A DNA stretch of 54,942 bases, taken from Streptosporangium violaceochromogenes (GTDB taxonomy: Bacteria > Actinomycetota > Actinomycetes > Streptosporangiales > Streptosporangiaceae). The position numbers and the translations under genes were made by a program. The stretch spans positions 1 to 54,942 of the forward strand of contig NZ_BNBB01000037.1 of the NCBI RefSeq assembly GCF_014654615.1, read 5' to 3'. This document shows positions 33,300-42,190 of this stretch, piece by piece; position 1 is the first letter of the stretch, and every line of letters starts with the position of its first letter. The notes beneath the pieces were generated by a model, which was not told where the DNA came from, did not search any database, and saw only the letters and a program-made list of their open reading frames with translations.

Positions 33300-35105
33300 A
33301 TGCCGGAGAGCAGACCATTGCGGCCGGGGGATCCACCGCGATTGGGCGACTACGTCCTGCGGGGCAGGCTGGGGGAGGGCGGCCAGGGGGTCGTCTACCT
33401 CGGCGAGTCCGGCGACGGCGAGCGCGCGGCGGTCAAGCTCCTGCACGTGCGCTTCACCGGCGAGGCCCACGCGCGCTCGCGCTTCGCGCGCGAGCTGGCG
33501 GCGGCCCGCCGGGTGGCGGCCTTCTGCACGGCCCGGGTGCTCGCGGCCGACCTCGACGGTGAGACGCCGTACATCGCCAGCGAGCTGATCGACGGTCCCT
33601 CGCTGCGCCAGGTTGTCGAGAGCGAGGGGCCGCTGGCGGGGGAGGCGCTCGAACGGCTGGCGATCGGCACCGCCACCGCGCTGACCGCGATCCACCACGC
33701 GGGCATCGCGCACCGGGACTTCAAACCGGACAACGTGCTCCTGGCCGAGGACGGCCCCCGGGTGGTCGACTTCGGCATCGCCAAGATCATCGACGAGAGC
33801 GGGACGATCACCACCCGGGCCGTCGGAACCCCCGCCTACATGGCTCCCGAGCAGATCGCCGACGAGCGTGTCGGCCTCCCCGCCGACGTGTTCGCCTGGG
33901 GGTCGACCGTCGTCTTCACCGCCACGGGCCGCGCCCCCTTCGGGGGCGACACGATCGTGGCCACGCTCAACCGCGTCATCAACCACGAGCCCGATCTGGG
34001 CGCGCTCCCCGACGGCCTGCGGGAGATCGTCGCCCGCTGCCTGAACAAGGACCAGCGGCTTCGGCCCACGGCCGACGAGGTGCTCAGACACCTGCTGGGC
34101 CACCCGGAAGACGAGGCCGAGGCCTCCGAGGAGGTGCTGGCCGAGGGCGCCCAGGCCGCCACGGCCGACCTGACCCGGCCCTGGGAGCCCCTCCGGGCCC
34201 GGCGCCGCAGGATCCTCGTCGGCGGGTTCGCGGCCCTCGGGGTGGCCGCCGCCACGTTCCTGGCCGTCCAGGCGGGGTTTCCCTCCGGCGGGGGCGCGGC
34301 GGCAGCCTCTCCGTCCCCCACCGCGTCCCCCTCCGCGGGCTCGGCGTCCCCTTCCGCAAGCTCGGCCCTGCTCGACCGGATCAGGGCCAGGGACGTGATC
34401 CGGGTGGGCTACCGCGGAGGCCTGCCCGGCGTCGCGCTGTACGACCCGCCGCGCGGGTTCGAGATCGACGTCGCCCGGTACGTCGCGCGGCGCCTGGGGG
34501 TGCCCGAGGGCGGGGTCCGGTTCGTGCCTCTGCGCTACGACGAACGGGAGGAGGCCGTCGAGCGCGACAGGGCGGACATCGTGATCGCCAACTTCTCGAT
34601 CGAGAACTCCGACCGCGAGCGCGTCGCCTTCGCCGGCCCGTACTACGTGGCCCACCGCGACGTGCTCGTCCGGGCCGGCGCGGGCATCTCGAAGCTGGGC
34701 CACCTGCGGGGCAGGACGGTCTGCGTCACGCCCGGCCTGGCCACGGCCGCGATGATCCGCGACAGGGGCGTCGACTTCGTCCCCCTCGAGGCGGAGGACC
34801 CCGCCGTCTGCGCGAGGAAGGTGGCCGACGGCACCGCCGACGCCCTGCCCGGCGACGACCTGCTGATCGCCGGGTTCGGCGCCCGCCTGCGCGGGGCCGA
34901 ACTCAGGGTCGCGGGGCTGCGGCTCACCTCCGAGCGGTACGGCGTGATGATCCGGCGCGGTGATCCGGTGGCCTGCCGGGCGATCAACGAGGCGATCAGG
35001 TCCATGTACGCCGACGGAACCGTGAAAGGGCTGCTCAAGAACTATTTCGGCAGGGCCGGGATCCGCCCCGACCCCGCTCTTCCGTCCCTGGAGACCTGCC
35101 GGTAG
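33300..35105 (+). CDS. Transmembrane Ser/Thr protein kinase with extracellular solute-binding domain
   Basis: This 601-residue fusion starts with a Hanks-type kinase (residues 16-265): glycine loop GRLGEGGQGVVY, Lys near 46 in AVKLL, HRDFKPDN near 138, DFG near 157, APE in YMAPEQ. One transmembrane helix (about 305-325) and a Ser/Pro/Ala linker follow. A family 3 periplasmic solute-binding domain (about 360-590; IRVGYRGGLPGVALYDPPRGFEIDVARYVA, ENSDRERVAFAGPYY) then lies outside. Such proteins probably sense a polar amino acid-like ligand and signal by phosphorylation. Start ATG has a GAGGGG site. No transporter genes are adjacent. Confidence 0.9.
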   Translation: MPESRPLRPGDPPRLGDYVLRGRLGEGGQGVVYLGESGDGERAAVKLLHVRFTGEAHARSRFARELAAARRVAAFCTARVLAADLDGETPYIASELIDGPSLRQVVESEGPLAGEALERLAIGTATALTAIHHAGIAHRDFKPDNVLLAEDGPRVVDFGIAKIIDESGTITTRAVGTPAYMAPEQIADERVGLPADVFAWGSTVVFTATGRAPFGGDTIVATLNRVINHEPDLGALPDGLREIVARCLNKDQRLRPTADEVLRHLLGHPEDEAEASEEVLAEGAQAATADLTRPWEPLRARRRRILVGGFAALGVAAATFLAVQAGFPSGGGAAAASPSPTASPSAGSASPSASSALLDRIRARDVIRVGYRGGLPGVALYDPPRGFEIDVARYVARRLGVPEGGVRFVPLRYDEREEAVERDRADIVIANFSIENSDRERVAFAGPYYVAHRDVLVRAGAGISKLGHLRGRTVCVTPGLATAAMIRDRGVDFVPLEAEDPAVCARKVADGTADALPGDDLLIAGFGARLRGAELRVAGLRLTSERYGVMIRRGDPVACRAINEAIRSMYADGTVKGLLKNYFGRAGIRPDPALPSLETCR

Positions 35106-35130
35106 CGGTGCGGTGTCACGGGGGGCGGTG

Positions 35131-36669
35131 TCACGAGGAGGAGCAGGTGACGCCGTTGGCGGGCACGTTTCCGTCGAGCAGATAGCCGTCGGCGATCTTC
35201 TTGACGCACGCGTCCCCCGTCAGGTAGGCCCCGTGTCCCTCTCCCTTGTAGGTCACCAGCACCCCCGTCCTGAGCTGGGAGGTCAATCTCGGCGCCCACT
35301 GGTACGGCGTGGCCGGGTCGCCCGTGCCGCCGATGACCACGATCGGGGCCGACCCCGTGGCGTTCACCTTCCTGGCCTCGTCGTTGCCGGGAACCGGCCA
35401 CACCGAGCAGATGGCGCCCATCCCCGTGCTGCCGAACAGCGGGGAGATCTTCGAGGCGGCGACCTGGGTCCTGGCCAGCTGCTCCCGGTTCGGCCGCTCG
35501 GCGGTGTCGACGCAGCTTATGGCGGGGAAGCTGCTCATGAGGGTCGAGTAGGACCCGTCGGGCATGCGGCCGTTGTAGTTGTCGGCCAGCGCCATCAGGA
35601 TCCGGCCGTCGCCCCTGAACCCCCGGACCAGCCCCTGTTCGAGCAGCGGCCAGGTCAGCTCCGAGTACAGCGCGGCGGCGATGCCGGTCTCGGCCAGCCC
35701 CTGGGTGAGCCTGCGGCCGTCCACCGGGAGCGGGGTGTCCCGCACCTCGTTCAGGAAGTGCTCGACGTGCTTGTCCGCCAGGGACACGTCCGTGCCGACC
35801 TCGCACCCGCCCGGGGCCCTGACGCACTCCCTCAGAAACGACTTGTAGGCCTGCTGGAACCCGGCCGTCTGGGCCAGGGTGCGCTGCTCCAGCGTGACGC
35901 TCGGGTCCACCGGGGAGTCCAGCACGAAACGGCCCACGTTCTGGGGGAATCCGGTCGCGTAGACGGCGCCGAGCTGTGTCCCGTAGGAGATGCCGAAATA
36001 GTTGAGCCGCCGGTCGCCCAGCGCCTCGCGGAGCCGGTCCATGTCGCGGGCGGCGTTGACCGTGCCGACGTAGGGCAGGATTCTTCCCGAGGTCCGCCTG
36101 CAGTCGTCGACGAAGTTCTGGACGGTCTTCCGCTGCTCGGTCCGCTCGGTGGCGTTGGTGGCCGCGGTGTCCATCGCCAGGAACCTCGCCAGGTCCCGGT
36201 TGGTGCCGCACCGGACGCCGTCGCTGCGCTCCACCCCGCGCGGATCGAAGCTGACCAGGTCGTAGCGGCGGTTCAGGGTGCTGAAGATCTTGGAGGCCTG
36301 GGGCAGGGTGTCGACGCCGGACGCGCCGGGACCGCCGAAGTTGAAGACCAGGGAGCCGATCCGCTTGGCGGGCTCGGTGGCGGGGATCCGGATCACGGCC
36401 ATGTTCAGCGTCTCGCCGCCGGGCTTCGCGTAGTCGAGCGGGACCTTCAGGGTTCCGCACCGCAGCTCGGCCTTGGGCGCGCCCGGGCTCTGGCGCTTGA
36501 GGTCCGTGCAGGGGCCCCAGGTGATCCGGACCGGCTTTCCGGTGGCGTCCGCCGGCGTTCCCACTCCCGCCGCGGCGCCGTACCCACCCGGCACGCTCTT
36601 GCTCCCGCAGGCGGCGAGCACGATGGAAAGGGCCGTCGCCGTGGCGACGGCCGCAAGGACTTTTGGCAT
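35131..36669 (-). CDS. Secreted alpha/beta hydrolase lipoprotein (tripeptidyl aminopeptidase-like)
   Basis: This 512-residue serine hydrolase begins MPKVLAAVATATALSIVLAACGS, a lipoprotein signal with lipobox LAAC, so it should be anchored outside the membrane. The fold shows the oxyanion region FNFGGPGASG, nucleophile Ser in YFGISYGTQLGAVYA, acid Asp in GGTGDPATPY and His in GEGHGAYLTGDACV. These match the SCO7095/tripeptidyl-aminopeptidase (TAP_C) family, which removes N-terminal peptides. Upstream in-frame ATG at 36711 exists; 36669 has a GAGGGAG site and fits the signal peptide. It lies downstream of aceE on the same strand, separated by a terminator. Confidence 0.9.
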   Translation of the reverse strand: MPKVLAAVATATALSIVLAACGSKSVPGGYGAAAGVGTPADATGKPVRITWGPCTDLKRQSPGAPKAELRCGTLKVPLDYAKPGGETLNMAVIRIPATEPAKRIGSLVFNFGGPGASGVDTLPQASKIFSTLNRRYDLVSFDPRGVERSDGVRCGTNRDLARFLAMDTAATNATERTEQRKTVQNFVDDCRRTSGRILPYVGTVNAARDMDRLREALGDRRLNYFGISYGTQLGAVYATGFPQNVGRFVLDSPVDPSVTLEQRTLAQTAGFQQAYKSFLRECVRAPGGCEVGTDVSLADKHVEHFLNEVRDTPLPVDGRRLTQGLAETGIAAALYSELTWPLLEQGLVRGFRGDGRILMALADNYNGRMPDGSYSTLMSSFPAISCVDTAERPNREQLARTQVAASKISPLFGSTGMGAICSVWPVPGNDEARKVNATGSAPIVVIGGTGDPATPYQWAPRLTSQLRTGVLVTYKGEGHGAYLTGDACVKKIADGYLLDGNVPANGVTCSSS

Positions 36670-36716
36670 GAACCGCTCCCTCGCATCGTTCACCGGGGGA
36701 AGCGATTCCACACTAA

Positions 36717-36753
36717 CCGGGCGAGCCTTCCCACGCGGGAAGGACCCGCCCGG
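36717..36753 (-). terminator. Terminator after aceE
   Basis: Two-part hairpin: outer CCGGGCG/CGCCCGG and inner CCTTCCC/GGGAAGG with loop ACGC, starting about 10 bases beyond the aceE stop on the minus strand. Confidence 0.7.
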
Positions 36754-36764
36754 TAGTGATCACA

Positions 36765-39512
36765 TCACAGTCCCATGGACTGCGTGTCGTTGCTCTCGAC
36801 GCCTCCGGCCTCGGTCACGCCGTTCTTCAGGTGGTACTTGGCGATGGCCTGCTCCAGCACCTTCACGTCAAGCTCGTCGCGCCTGACGAGCTGGGTGAGC
36901 ACGGCCAGGGTGATCGAGGCCGCGTCCACGTGGAAGTGGCGGCGCAGGGCCGACCGGGTGTCCGACAGGCCGAAGCCGTCGGTGCCCAGGGAGGTCCAGT
37001 CACCCGGAACCCACCGGGCGATCTGGTCCTGCACCGCGCGCATGTAGTCGCTGACGCCCACGAACGGCCCCGAGGCGCCCGACAGCGCCTGGGTCACGTA
37101 CGGCACGCGCTGCTCGGAGTCGGGGTTGAGCATGTTGTGCTCCTCGACGGCCAGCGCCTCACGGCGCAGTTCCGTCCAGGAGGTGGCCGACCAGACGTCG
37201 GCCGCCACGCCCCAATCCTCGGCGAGCATCCTCTGCGCCTCCATGGCCCACGGGCCCGCCACGCCGGAGGCCAGGATGTTGGCCTTGGGGCCGGGCACCG
37301 CCGGAGCCGGGGCGAAGAGGTACAGGCCCTTGAGGAGCCCCTCCACGTTCAGGTCGGCGGGCTCGGCGGGCTGGAGGTAGGGCTCGTTGTAGACGGTCAG
37401 GTAGTAGAAGACGTCCTCCGGCCGCTCGCCGTACATCCTCCGCAGGCCGTCCCTGACGATGTGGGCCAGCTCGAAGCCCCACGACGGGTCGTAGGAGATC
37501 GCCGCCGGGTTCGTCGAGGCGGTCAGCGGGGTGTGGCCGTCCTCGTGCTGCAGGCCCTCGCCGTTCAGCGTGGTACGGCCGGCGGTGGCGCCGAGCAGGA
37601 AGCCCCGGCCCATCTGGTCGGCGAGCTGCCACATCTGGTCGGCGGTACGCTGCCAGCCGAACATCGAGTAGAAGATGTAGACCGGGATCATGTGCTCGCC
37701 GTGCGTGGCGTACGACGAGCCCACGGCGATCGTCGAGGCCATCGAGCCGGACTCGCTGATGCCCTCGTGCAGGATCTGCCCCTCGGTCGACTCCTTGTAG
37801 GACAGCACCAGGTCGCGGTCCACGGCGTCGTAGGTCTGGCCGTGCGGAGAGTAGATCTTGGCGGTCGGGAAGATCGCGTCGAGACCGAAGGTACGCGCCT
37901 CGTCCGGGATGATCGGGACGAACCGATGGCCGATCTCCTTGTCGCGCATCAGCTCCTTGAGCAGCCGGACGAACGCCATGGTGGTGGCGACGTTCTGCTT
38001 GCCGGAGCCCTTCTTGAGCAGCGCGTAGGCCGTGTCCTCCGGGAGTTTGATGGGCTTGGCGCGGACCACGCGCTTGGGCAGGAAACCGCCCAGGGCCGCG
38101 CGGCGCTCCTTCATGTACTCGATCTCGGGGTCGTTCTCGCCCGGGTGGAAGTAGGGCGGCAGGTCGCCTTCGAGCGCGGAGTCCGGGATCGGGAGGTAGA
38201 GCCGGTCGCGGAACTCCTTCAGGTCGGCCTTGGACATCTTCTTCATCTGGTGCGTCGCGTTGCGCGCCTCGAAGTCCTTGCCCAGGGTCCAGCCCTTGAT
38301 GGTCTGGGCCAGGATGACCGTGGGCTGGCCGACGTGCTCGCGCGCCGCCTTGTAGGCCGCGTACACCTTGCGGTAGTCGTGTCCGCCGCGCGACAGCTTG
38401 CGGATCTCCTCGTCCGACAGGTGCTCGACCATCTTGCGCAGGCGGGGGTCACCGCCGAAGAAGTCCTCGCGGATGTATTCGCCGCTTTCGACGGAGTAGG
38501 TCTGGAACTGGCCGTCGGGGACGGTGTTCATCTTGTTGACCAGCACGCCGTCGACGTCGGCCGCCAGCAGCGGATCCCAGTCACGGCCCCACACGACCTT
38601 GATGACATTCCAGCCGGCGCCCCTGAAGTAGGACTCCAGCTCCTGAATGATCTTGCCGTTGCCGCGTACCGGGCCGTCCAGGCGCTGCAGGTTGCAGTTG
38701 ATGACGAAGGTGAGGTTGTCGAGCTCCTCGCGGGCGGCCACGCCGATCGCGCCGAGCGACTCCGGCTCGTCCATCTCGCCGTCACCGAGATAACACCAGA
38801 CGTGACAGCGGCTGGTGTCCTTGATCTTCCGGTTGAGCAGGTAGCGGTTGAACCGCGCCTGGTAGATCGCGGAGATCGGCCCCAGGCCCATGGAGACGGT
38901 GGGGAACTCCCAGAAGTCCGGCATCAGGCGCGGGTGGGGGTAGGAGGGCAGGCCCTTCAGACCGTGCGACAGCTCCTGCCGGAAGGCGTCCAGCTGCGCC
39001 TCGCCGAGGCGGCCCTCCAGGAAGGCGCGGGCGTAGATGCCCGGGGCGGCGTGGCCCTGGATGAAGACCTGGTCACCCGACTCGCCGTGGTCCTTGCCCC
39101 GGAAGAAGTGGTTGAAGCCCACCTCGTACAGCGAGGCCGCCGAGGCGTAGGTCGCGATGTGCCCGCCGACGTTGGTGCGGGCGTTGGCACGGGTCACCAT
39201 GACGGCGGCGTTCCACCGGATGTAGGCGCGGATCCGGCGCTCGACGTACTCGTCGCCGGGGAACCAGGGTTCGCGCTCCGGCGGGATGGTGTTGATGTAG
39301 TCGGTGCTGCGCAGGCCGGGCACCCCGACCTGGTTCTCGCGGGCCCGCTCCAGGAGACGGAGCATCAGATATCTGGCCCGGGTACGGCCTTCCGTCTTGA
39401 TGACGTTGTCGAGCGACTCTAGCCACTCCTGGGTCTCGCTTGGGTCGACATCAGGCAGCTGACTGGGTAGGCCGTCGCTGATGACCGAGAAACGCTGGCG
39501 TCCGGAAGCCAC
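36765..39512 (-). CDS. aceE: Pyruvate dehydrogenase E1 component, homodimeric type
   Basis: This 915-residue thiamine diphosphate enzyme decarboxylates pyruvate and acetylates the lipoyl domain of E2. The ThDP/Mg motif is YLGDGEMDEPESLGA...NLTFVINCN, with HIATYASAASLYEVGFNHFFRG in the N-terminal region and QDGHTPLTASTNP-like QHEDGHTPLTASTNPAA in the active site (quoted in parts). Length fits single-chain AceE. The start is a GTG at 39512. E2 and E3 are not in this window, which is normal in actinomycetes where aceE is often alone. It is divergent from yjbQ. Confidence 0.96.
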   Translation of the reverse strand: MASGRQRFSVISDGLPSQLPDVDPSETQEWLESLDNVIKTEGRTRARYLMLRLLERARENQVGVPGLRSTDYINTIPPEREPWFPGDEYVERRIRAYIRWNAAVMVTRANARTNVGGHIATYASAASLYEVGFNHFFRGKDHGESGDQVFIQGHAAPGIYARAFLEGRLGEAQLDAFRQELSHGLKGLPSYPHPRLMPDFWEFPTVSMGLGPISAIYQARFNRYLLNRKIKDTSRCHVWCYLGDGEMDEPESLGAIGVAAREELDNLTFVINCNLQRLDGPVRGNGKIIQELESYFRGAGWNVIKVVWGRDWDPLLAADVDGVLVNKMNTVPDGQFQTYSVESGEYIREDFFGGDPRLRKMVEHLSDEEIRKLSRGGHDYRKVYAAYKAAREHVGQPTVILAQTIKGWTLGKDFEARNATHQMKKMSKADLKEFRDRLYLPIPDSALEGDLPPYFHPGENDPEIEYMKERRAALGGFLPKRVVRAKPIKLPEDTAYALLKKGSGKQNVATTMAFVRLLKELMRDKEIGHRFVPIIPDEARTFGLDAIFPTAKIYSPHGQTYDAVDRDLVLSYKESTEGQILHEGISESGSMASTIAVGSSYATHGEHMIPVYIFYSMFGWQRTADQMWQLADQMGRGFLLGATAGRTTLNGEGLQHEDGHTPLTASTNPAAISYDPSWGFELAHIVRDGLRRMYGERPEDVFYYLTVYNEPYLQPAEPADLNVEGLLKGLYLFAPAPAVPGPKANILASGVAGPWAMEAQRMLAEDWGVAADVWSATSWTELRREALAVEEHNMLNPDSEQRVPYVTQALSGASGPFVGVSDYMRAVQDQIARWVPGDWTSLGTDGFGLSDTRSALRRHFHVDAASITLAVLTQLVRRDELDVKVLEQAIAKYHLKNGVTEAGGVESNDTQSMGL

Positions 39513-40053
39513 TGGGTCTCGCCTTCCGAGGATGGACTTTTGTCTGGTGTGGGTCGTCTTCCATCCTGGTCGCTTACCCCGGAAAGTGCATCTCTACTGA
39601 CCGGTAACCAGGAAGTCCCTGCTGGCAGGGGCGTTCGAGTGGCCTAAACCACCGATGGTAGGACGAATTTTCTTCAAGAGTACATCCACCCCTCCGTCTC
39701 CGGGAGGTCCGGACCGTAAGGGTTTTCGGTCCGGCGGATCTCCTCACGGGCGTCGGCGCGGTGTTCCGGCTCCGGGGGCGGACGGGCGGGCGGTGCGGGG
39801 CGCGGCGGGCCTCGGCTCCCGGGCGCGTGGCCGCTCCGCGGCGCCTCCGTGTGGCCCCGCGTGACGGTATGCCCTCGTAAAGCCTGGTACGGCGTGTCGC
39901 GCCCCTTTGTCAAAGCTCAATATGATTTTGTGTGACTTTATACGGCGTGGTGCGAGGTTGTACGCCCGATATGGCGATGTACGCCCCCTCCGGCGCCCCC
40001 GGGGATCGGCCTCGATCGTCGTCGCAGCTCAGCGCGGATCGTAGGATCGGTAT
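39513..40053. other. aceE-yjbQ divergent intergenic region
   Basis: This 541-base stretch has no convincing gene. It includes a small hairpin CCCTGC-TG-GCAGGG near 39616, an AT-rich segment at 39910-39945, and repeated motifs TACGGCGTG (39888 and 39941) and TGTACGCCC (39959 and 39978, 19 bases apart) just upstream of yjbQ. It should contain promoters for both genes. Confidence 0.45.
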
Positions 40054-40461
40054 GTGAGATCTCAGACGATCGAGGTGGTGACCGGGGCCCGCGAGCGGGT
40101 ACACGACATCACCTCCGAGTGCGAGAACTTCGTCCGGTCGTGCGGGGGTGACGGGCTGTTGCACGTCTTCGTGCCCCACGCGACCGCGGGGATCGCCCTG
40201 ATCGAGCTCGGCTCGGGCAGCGACGACGACCTGCTCGCGGCGCTGGGAGACCTGCTTCCCGCCGACGGGAGATGGAAGCACGCGCACGGATCCATGGGGC
40301 ACGGGCGGTCGCACGTCATGCCGGCCCTCATTCCTCCGTACGCCACCGTCCCGGTTCTGGCCGGGCGGCTCGCGCTGGGCACCTGGCAGTCCATCGCCGT
40401 GGTGGATCTCAACGTCGACAATCGGGAACGCCAGGTCCGTTTGTCATTTTTGTCGGACTAA
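40054..40461 (+). CDS. yjbQ: YjbQ/UPF0047 family protein
   Basis: The 135-residue protein shows the family signature HVFVPHATAGIALIE and the metal-binding HGSMGHGRSHVMPALIPP region ending LGTWQSIAVVDLN. E. coli YjbQ has weak thiamine phosphate synthase activity and members bind metal as trimers; the physiological role is unsettled. The start is GTG at 40054. The downstream neighbours are DUF3052 and a peroxiredoxin. Cytoplasmic. Confidence 0.9.
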   Translation: MRSQTIEVVTGARERVHDITSECENFVRSCGGDGLLHVFVPHATAGIALIELGSGSDDDLLAALGDLLPADGRWKHAHGSMGHGRSHVMPALIPPYATVPVLAGRLALGTWQSIAVVDLNVDNRERQVRLSFLSD

Positions 40462-40584
40462 TTCATACGTAGCCCAGTCGTTGCCGTGGCGACCGTTGAC
40501 GACCGAGGGTCACAGCGTGTGGACTGTGCCGAAGCACTTTGAGCACCGCGTAGCCGCGGGGCCAATCAAGCAGGAGGGACAAAC

Positions 40585-41013
40585 GTGAGCGCGACCGCGG
40601 GTCAGGCGCAGGGCGAACGCGGCCTGGCCGAACGACTCGGCCTCAAACCGGGTCAGGTGGTGCAGGAAGTCGGCTGGGATGAGGACGCCGACGACGACCT
40701 GCGCGACTCCGTCGAGGAGTTGACCGGCAGTGAACTGGTCGATGAGGACTTCGAGGACGTCGTCGACGTCGTGCTGCTGTGGTGGCGCGACGGGGACGGC
40801 GACCTGTTCGACGCCCTGAGCGGAGTGGTGACCAACCTGAGCGACGGCGGCCAGATCTGGCTGCTCACCCCCAAGGCCGGTCGCGAGGGCCATGTGGAGC
40901 CCAGCGACATCGGAGAGGACGCCACAACGGCGGGTCTTTCGCAGACGAGCAGCATCAGCGCTGCCCCCGACTGGTCGGGAACGAGGCTGGTCACGCCCAA
41001 GGCACGCCGGTAA
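40585..41013 (+). CDS. DUF3052 family protein
   Basis: The 142-residue acidic protein (GLAERLGLKPGQVVQEVGWDEDADDDLRD, LLWWRDGDGDLFDALSG, GGQIWLLTPKAGREGHVEPSDIGEDA) is a typical DUF3052 member. The family is widespread in actinobacteria near aceE and the AhpE-type peroxiredoxin; in mycobacteria it is essential or important and has no established biochemical function (from memory). The start GTG follows GGAGGGA. A strong palindrome follows the stop. Confidence 0.9.
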   Translation: MSATAGQAQGERGLAERLGLKPGQVVQEVGWDEDADDDLRDSVEELTGSELVDEDFEDVVDVVLLWWRDGDGDLFDALSGVVTNLSDGGQIWLLTPKAGREGHVEPSDIGEDATTAGLSQTSSISAAPDWSGTRLVTPKARR

Positions 41014-41025
41014 AGGCTCCGCTCC

Positions 41026-41053
41026 GCCGTACGGCTCGGCCGAGCCGTACGGC
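41026..41053 (+). terminator. Palindrome after DUF3052 gene
   Basis: Perfect 28-base palindrome with 14-base arms (GCCGTACGGCTCGG and its complement) 12 bases after the stop. Probably a terminator; with no loop it could also be a protein-binding site. Confidence 0.65.
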
Positions 41054-41097
41054 AGGATGACGGCCTTGCCCGTCATCCGACGAAAGGACCTTTGGAT

Positions 41098-41556
41098 ATG
41101 GCGGTCGAGGTGGGATCCCCGGCTCCGGACTTCGCGCTGAAGGACCAGCACGGCGCCTTGGTCAGGCTTTCGGACTACCGGGGCAGGAAGGTCGTGCTGA
41201 TCTTCTATCCCCTCGCGTTCAGTCGTGTCTGCCACGGTGAGCTCTCCGCCGTCCGCGACGAGTTCACCGCCGCCGCGCCCGACGACGTCCAGGTGGTCAC
41301 CGTCTCGGTCGACTCGGTGTTCACTCATCGTGCCTGGGCCGACCAGGAGGGGTACACCTTCCCGCTGCTCTCCGACTTCTGGCCGCACGGGGAGGTGGCC
41401 CGGGCGTACGGTGTGTTCGACGCGGAGAAGGGCGTCGCAGCGCGCGGCACCTTCGTCATCGACGGCGAGGGCGTGGTCCGCTGGAGCGCCGTGAACCCGA
41501 TCTCGGAGGCACGTGACATCGGCGAATACCGCAAGGTGCTCGCCGGACTTTCCTAA
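41098..41556 (+). CDS. Peroxiredoxin, AhpE-like
   Basis: The 152-residue thiol peroxidase reduces peroxides. Its peroxidatic Cys45 lies in FYPLAFSRVCHGEL, at the same position as Cys45 of M. tuberculosis AhpE, with Ser replacing the usual Thr of the PxxxTxxC motif, an accepted variant. There is no obvious resolving Cys, so a one-Cys mechanism with mycothiol or mycoredoxin is likely. The ATG at 41098 has an AAAGGA site; the TTG at 41092 is less likely. It lies between DUF3052 and a zinc-ribbon protein. Confidence 0.92.
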   Translation: MAVEVGSPAPDFALKDQHGALVRLSDYRGRKVVLIFYPLAFSRVCHGELSAVRDEFTAAAPDDVQVVTVSVDSVFTHRAWADQEGYTFPLLSDFWPHGEVARAYGVFDAEKGVAARGTFVIDGEGVVRWSAVNPISEARDIGEYRKVLAGLS

Positions 41557-41613
41557 GCGGTGAACCGGCGGGCGTCCACAGGGCGCCCGCCGGCCCGACC
41601 CAAGGAGGCGACC

Positions 41614-41925
41614 ATGCCCTGCTTCTCCTGCGGGGCCAGGCAGACCGACCCCGTCCGGGGCGCCAGCCCGTGGAAGCGCGGGGTGCGCCGGGAGACCCAG
41701 GTGCTCATCTGCCCGGACTGCCAGCGCACCCACGACCTCGATCTCGACACGTGCTCCTCGTGTGGTTCCGTCGCCCTCATCTGCCGGCTGGGGGAGGTGG
41801 AGTGCCGCTCCTGTGGCTCCGTGCGGCCCGTCCACGGCGAAGAGCGGCTGTCGGTCTCCCACGCGCCCGGCCTGGCGGACGAGGTGGAAGCCGCTCTCGC
41901 GCGGGTCCTCGGCCGGGTTCGCTGA
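41614..41925 (+). CDS. Small multi-zinc-ribbon protein
   Basis: This 103-residue protein has four Cys-X2-Cys pairs (CFSCGARQ, CPDCQRTH, CSSCGSVA, CRSCGSVR), enough for two zinc ribbons. The ATG follows a perfect AAGGAGG site. It ends with a helical tail (LADEVEAALARVLGRVR). It could bind nucleic acid or protein; no specific family is recognised. It follows the peroxiredoxin by 57 bases and may be in the same operon. It is the last core gene before the tRNA. Confidence 0.8.
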   Translation: MPCFSCGARQTDPVRGASPWKRGVRRETQVLICPDCQRTHDLDLDTCSSCGSVALICRLGEVECRSCGSVRPVHGEERLSVSHAPGLADEVEAALARVLGRVR

Positions 41926-42054
41926 CGCCCGGTGGGGCCTTTCACGGTCGCCGGGCGGCCGGATTTCCCCAGGCGGAAGCCACACGGTCGCTTGATGTGC
42001 TGAAACCCCCCGAGTGGCGTAAGGTATTGTCCCGCCTGCCCGAGGCGATCGTCG

Positions 42055-42129
42055 GGGCGCTTAGCTCAGCGGTAGAGCGCTCGCCTTACAAGCGAGATGT
42101 CACTGGTTCGAACCCGGTAGCGCCCACCA
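42055..42129 (+). tRNA. tRNA-Val (anticodon UAC)
   Basis: Complete 75-base cloverleaf with encoded CCA: acceptor GGGCGCT/AGCGCCC, D arm, anticodon stem CTCGC/GCGAG with loop CTTACAA (anticodon TAC), and T arm with GGTTCGAACCC (42103 on). Its 3' half (42081-42129) is the left attachment core of the integrated element and is repeated downstream. Confidence 0.97.
42081..42129 (+). repeat. attL core: 3' half of tRNA-Val
   Basis: This 49-base segment from the anticodon stem to CCA recurs at 48777-48825 (2 mismatches) and at 50036-50082 (1 mismatch over 47 bases). It marks the site-specific integration of elements into the tRNA gene. Confidence 0.93.
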
Positions 42130-42131
42130 GC

Positions 42132-42167
42132 CAAAACGCCCCGTTCCTGATCTTCGGAACGGGGCGT
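42132..42167 (-). terminator. Integrase terminator beside attL
   Basis: Perfect 12-base stem ACGCCCCGTTCC (42136-42147) / complement (42156-42167) with an 8-base loop. Read on the minus strand it is followed by a TTTT tract, so it terminates the integrase transcript; it also lies just after the tRNA on the plus strand. Confidence 0.8.
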
Positions 42168-42169
42168 GA

Positions 42170-42190
42170 GTGACTAACTGAGTGACTAAC
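42170..42190 (+). repeat. GTGACTAACTGA direct repeat near attL
   Basis: Two tandem copies of GAGTGACTAACT (42168-42179, 42180-42191). The composite GTGACYAACTGRGTGAC recurs at the right flank (48666-48685, 49925-49944) and in the inverted relic (52728-52747). It is a candidate arm-type integrase or Xis site. Confidence 0.6.
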
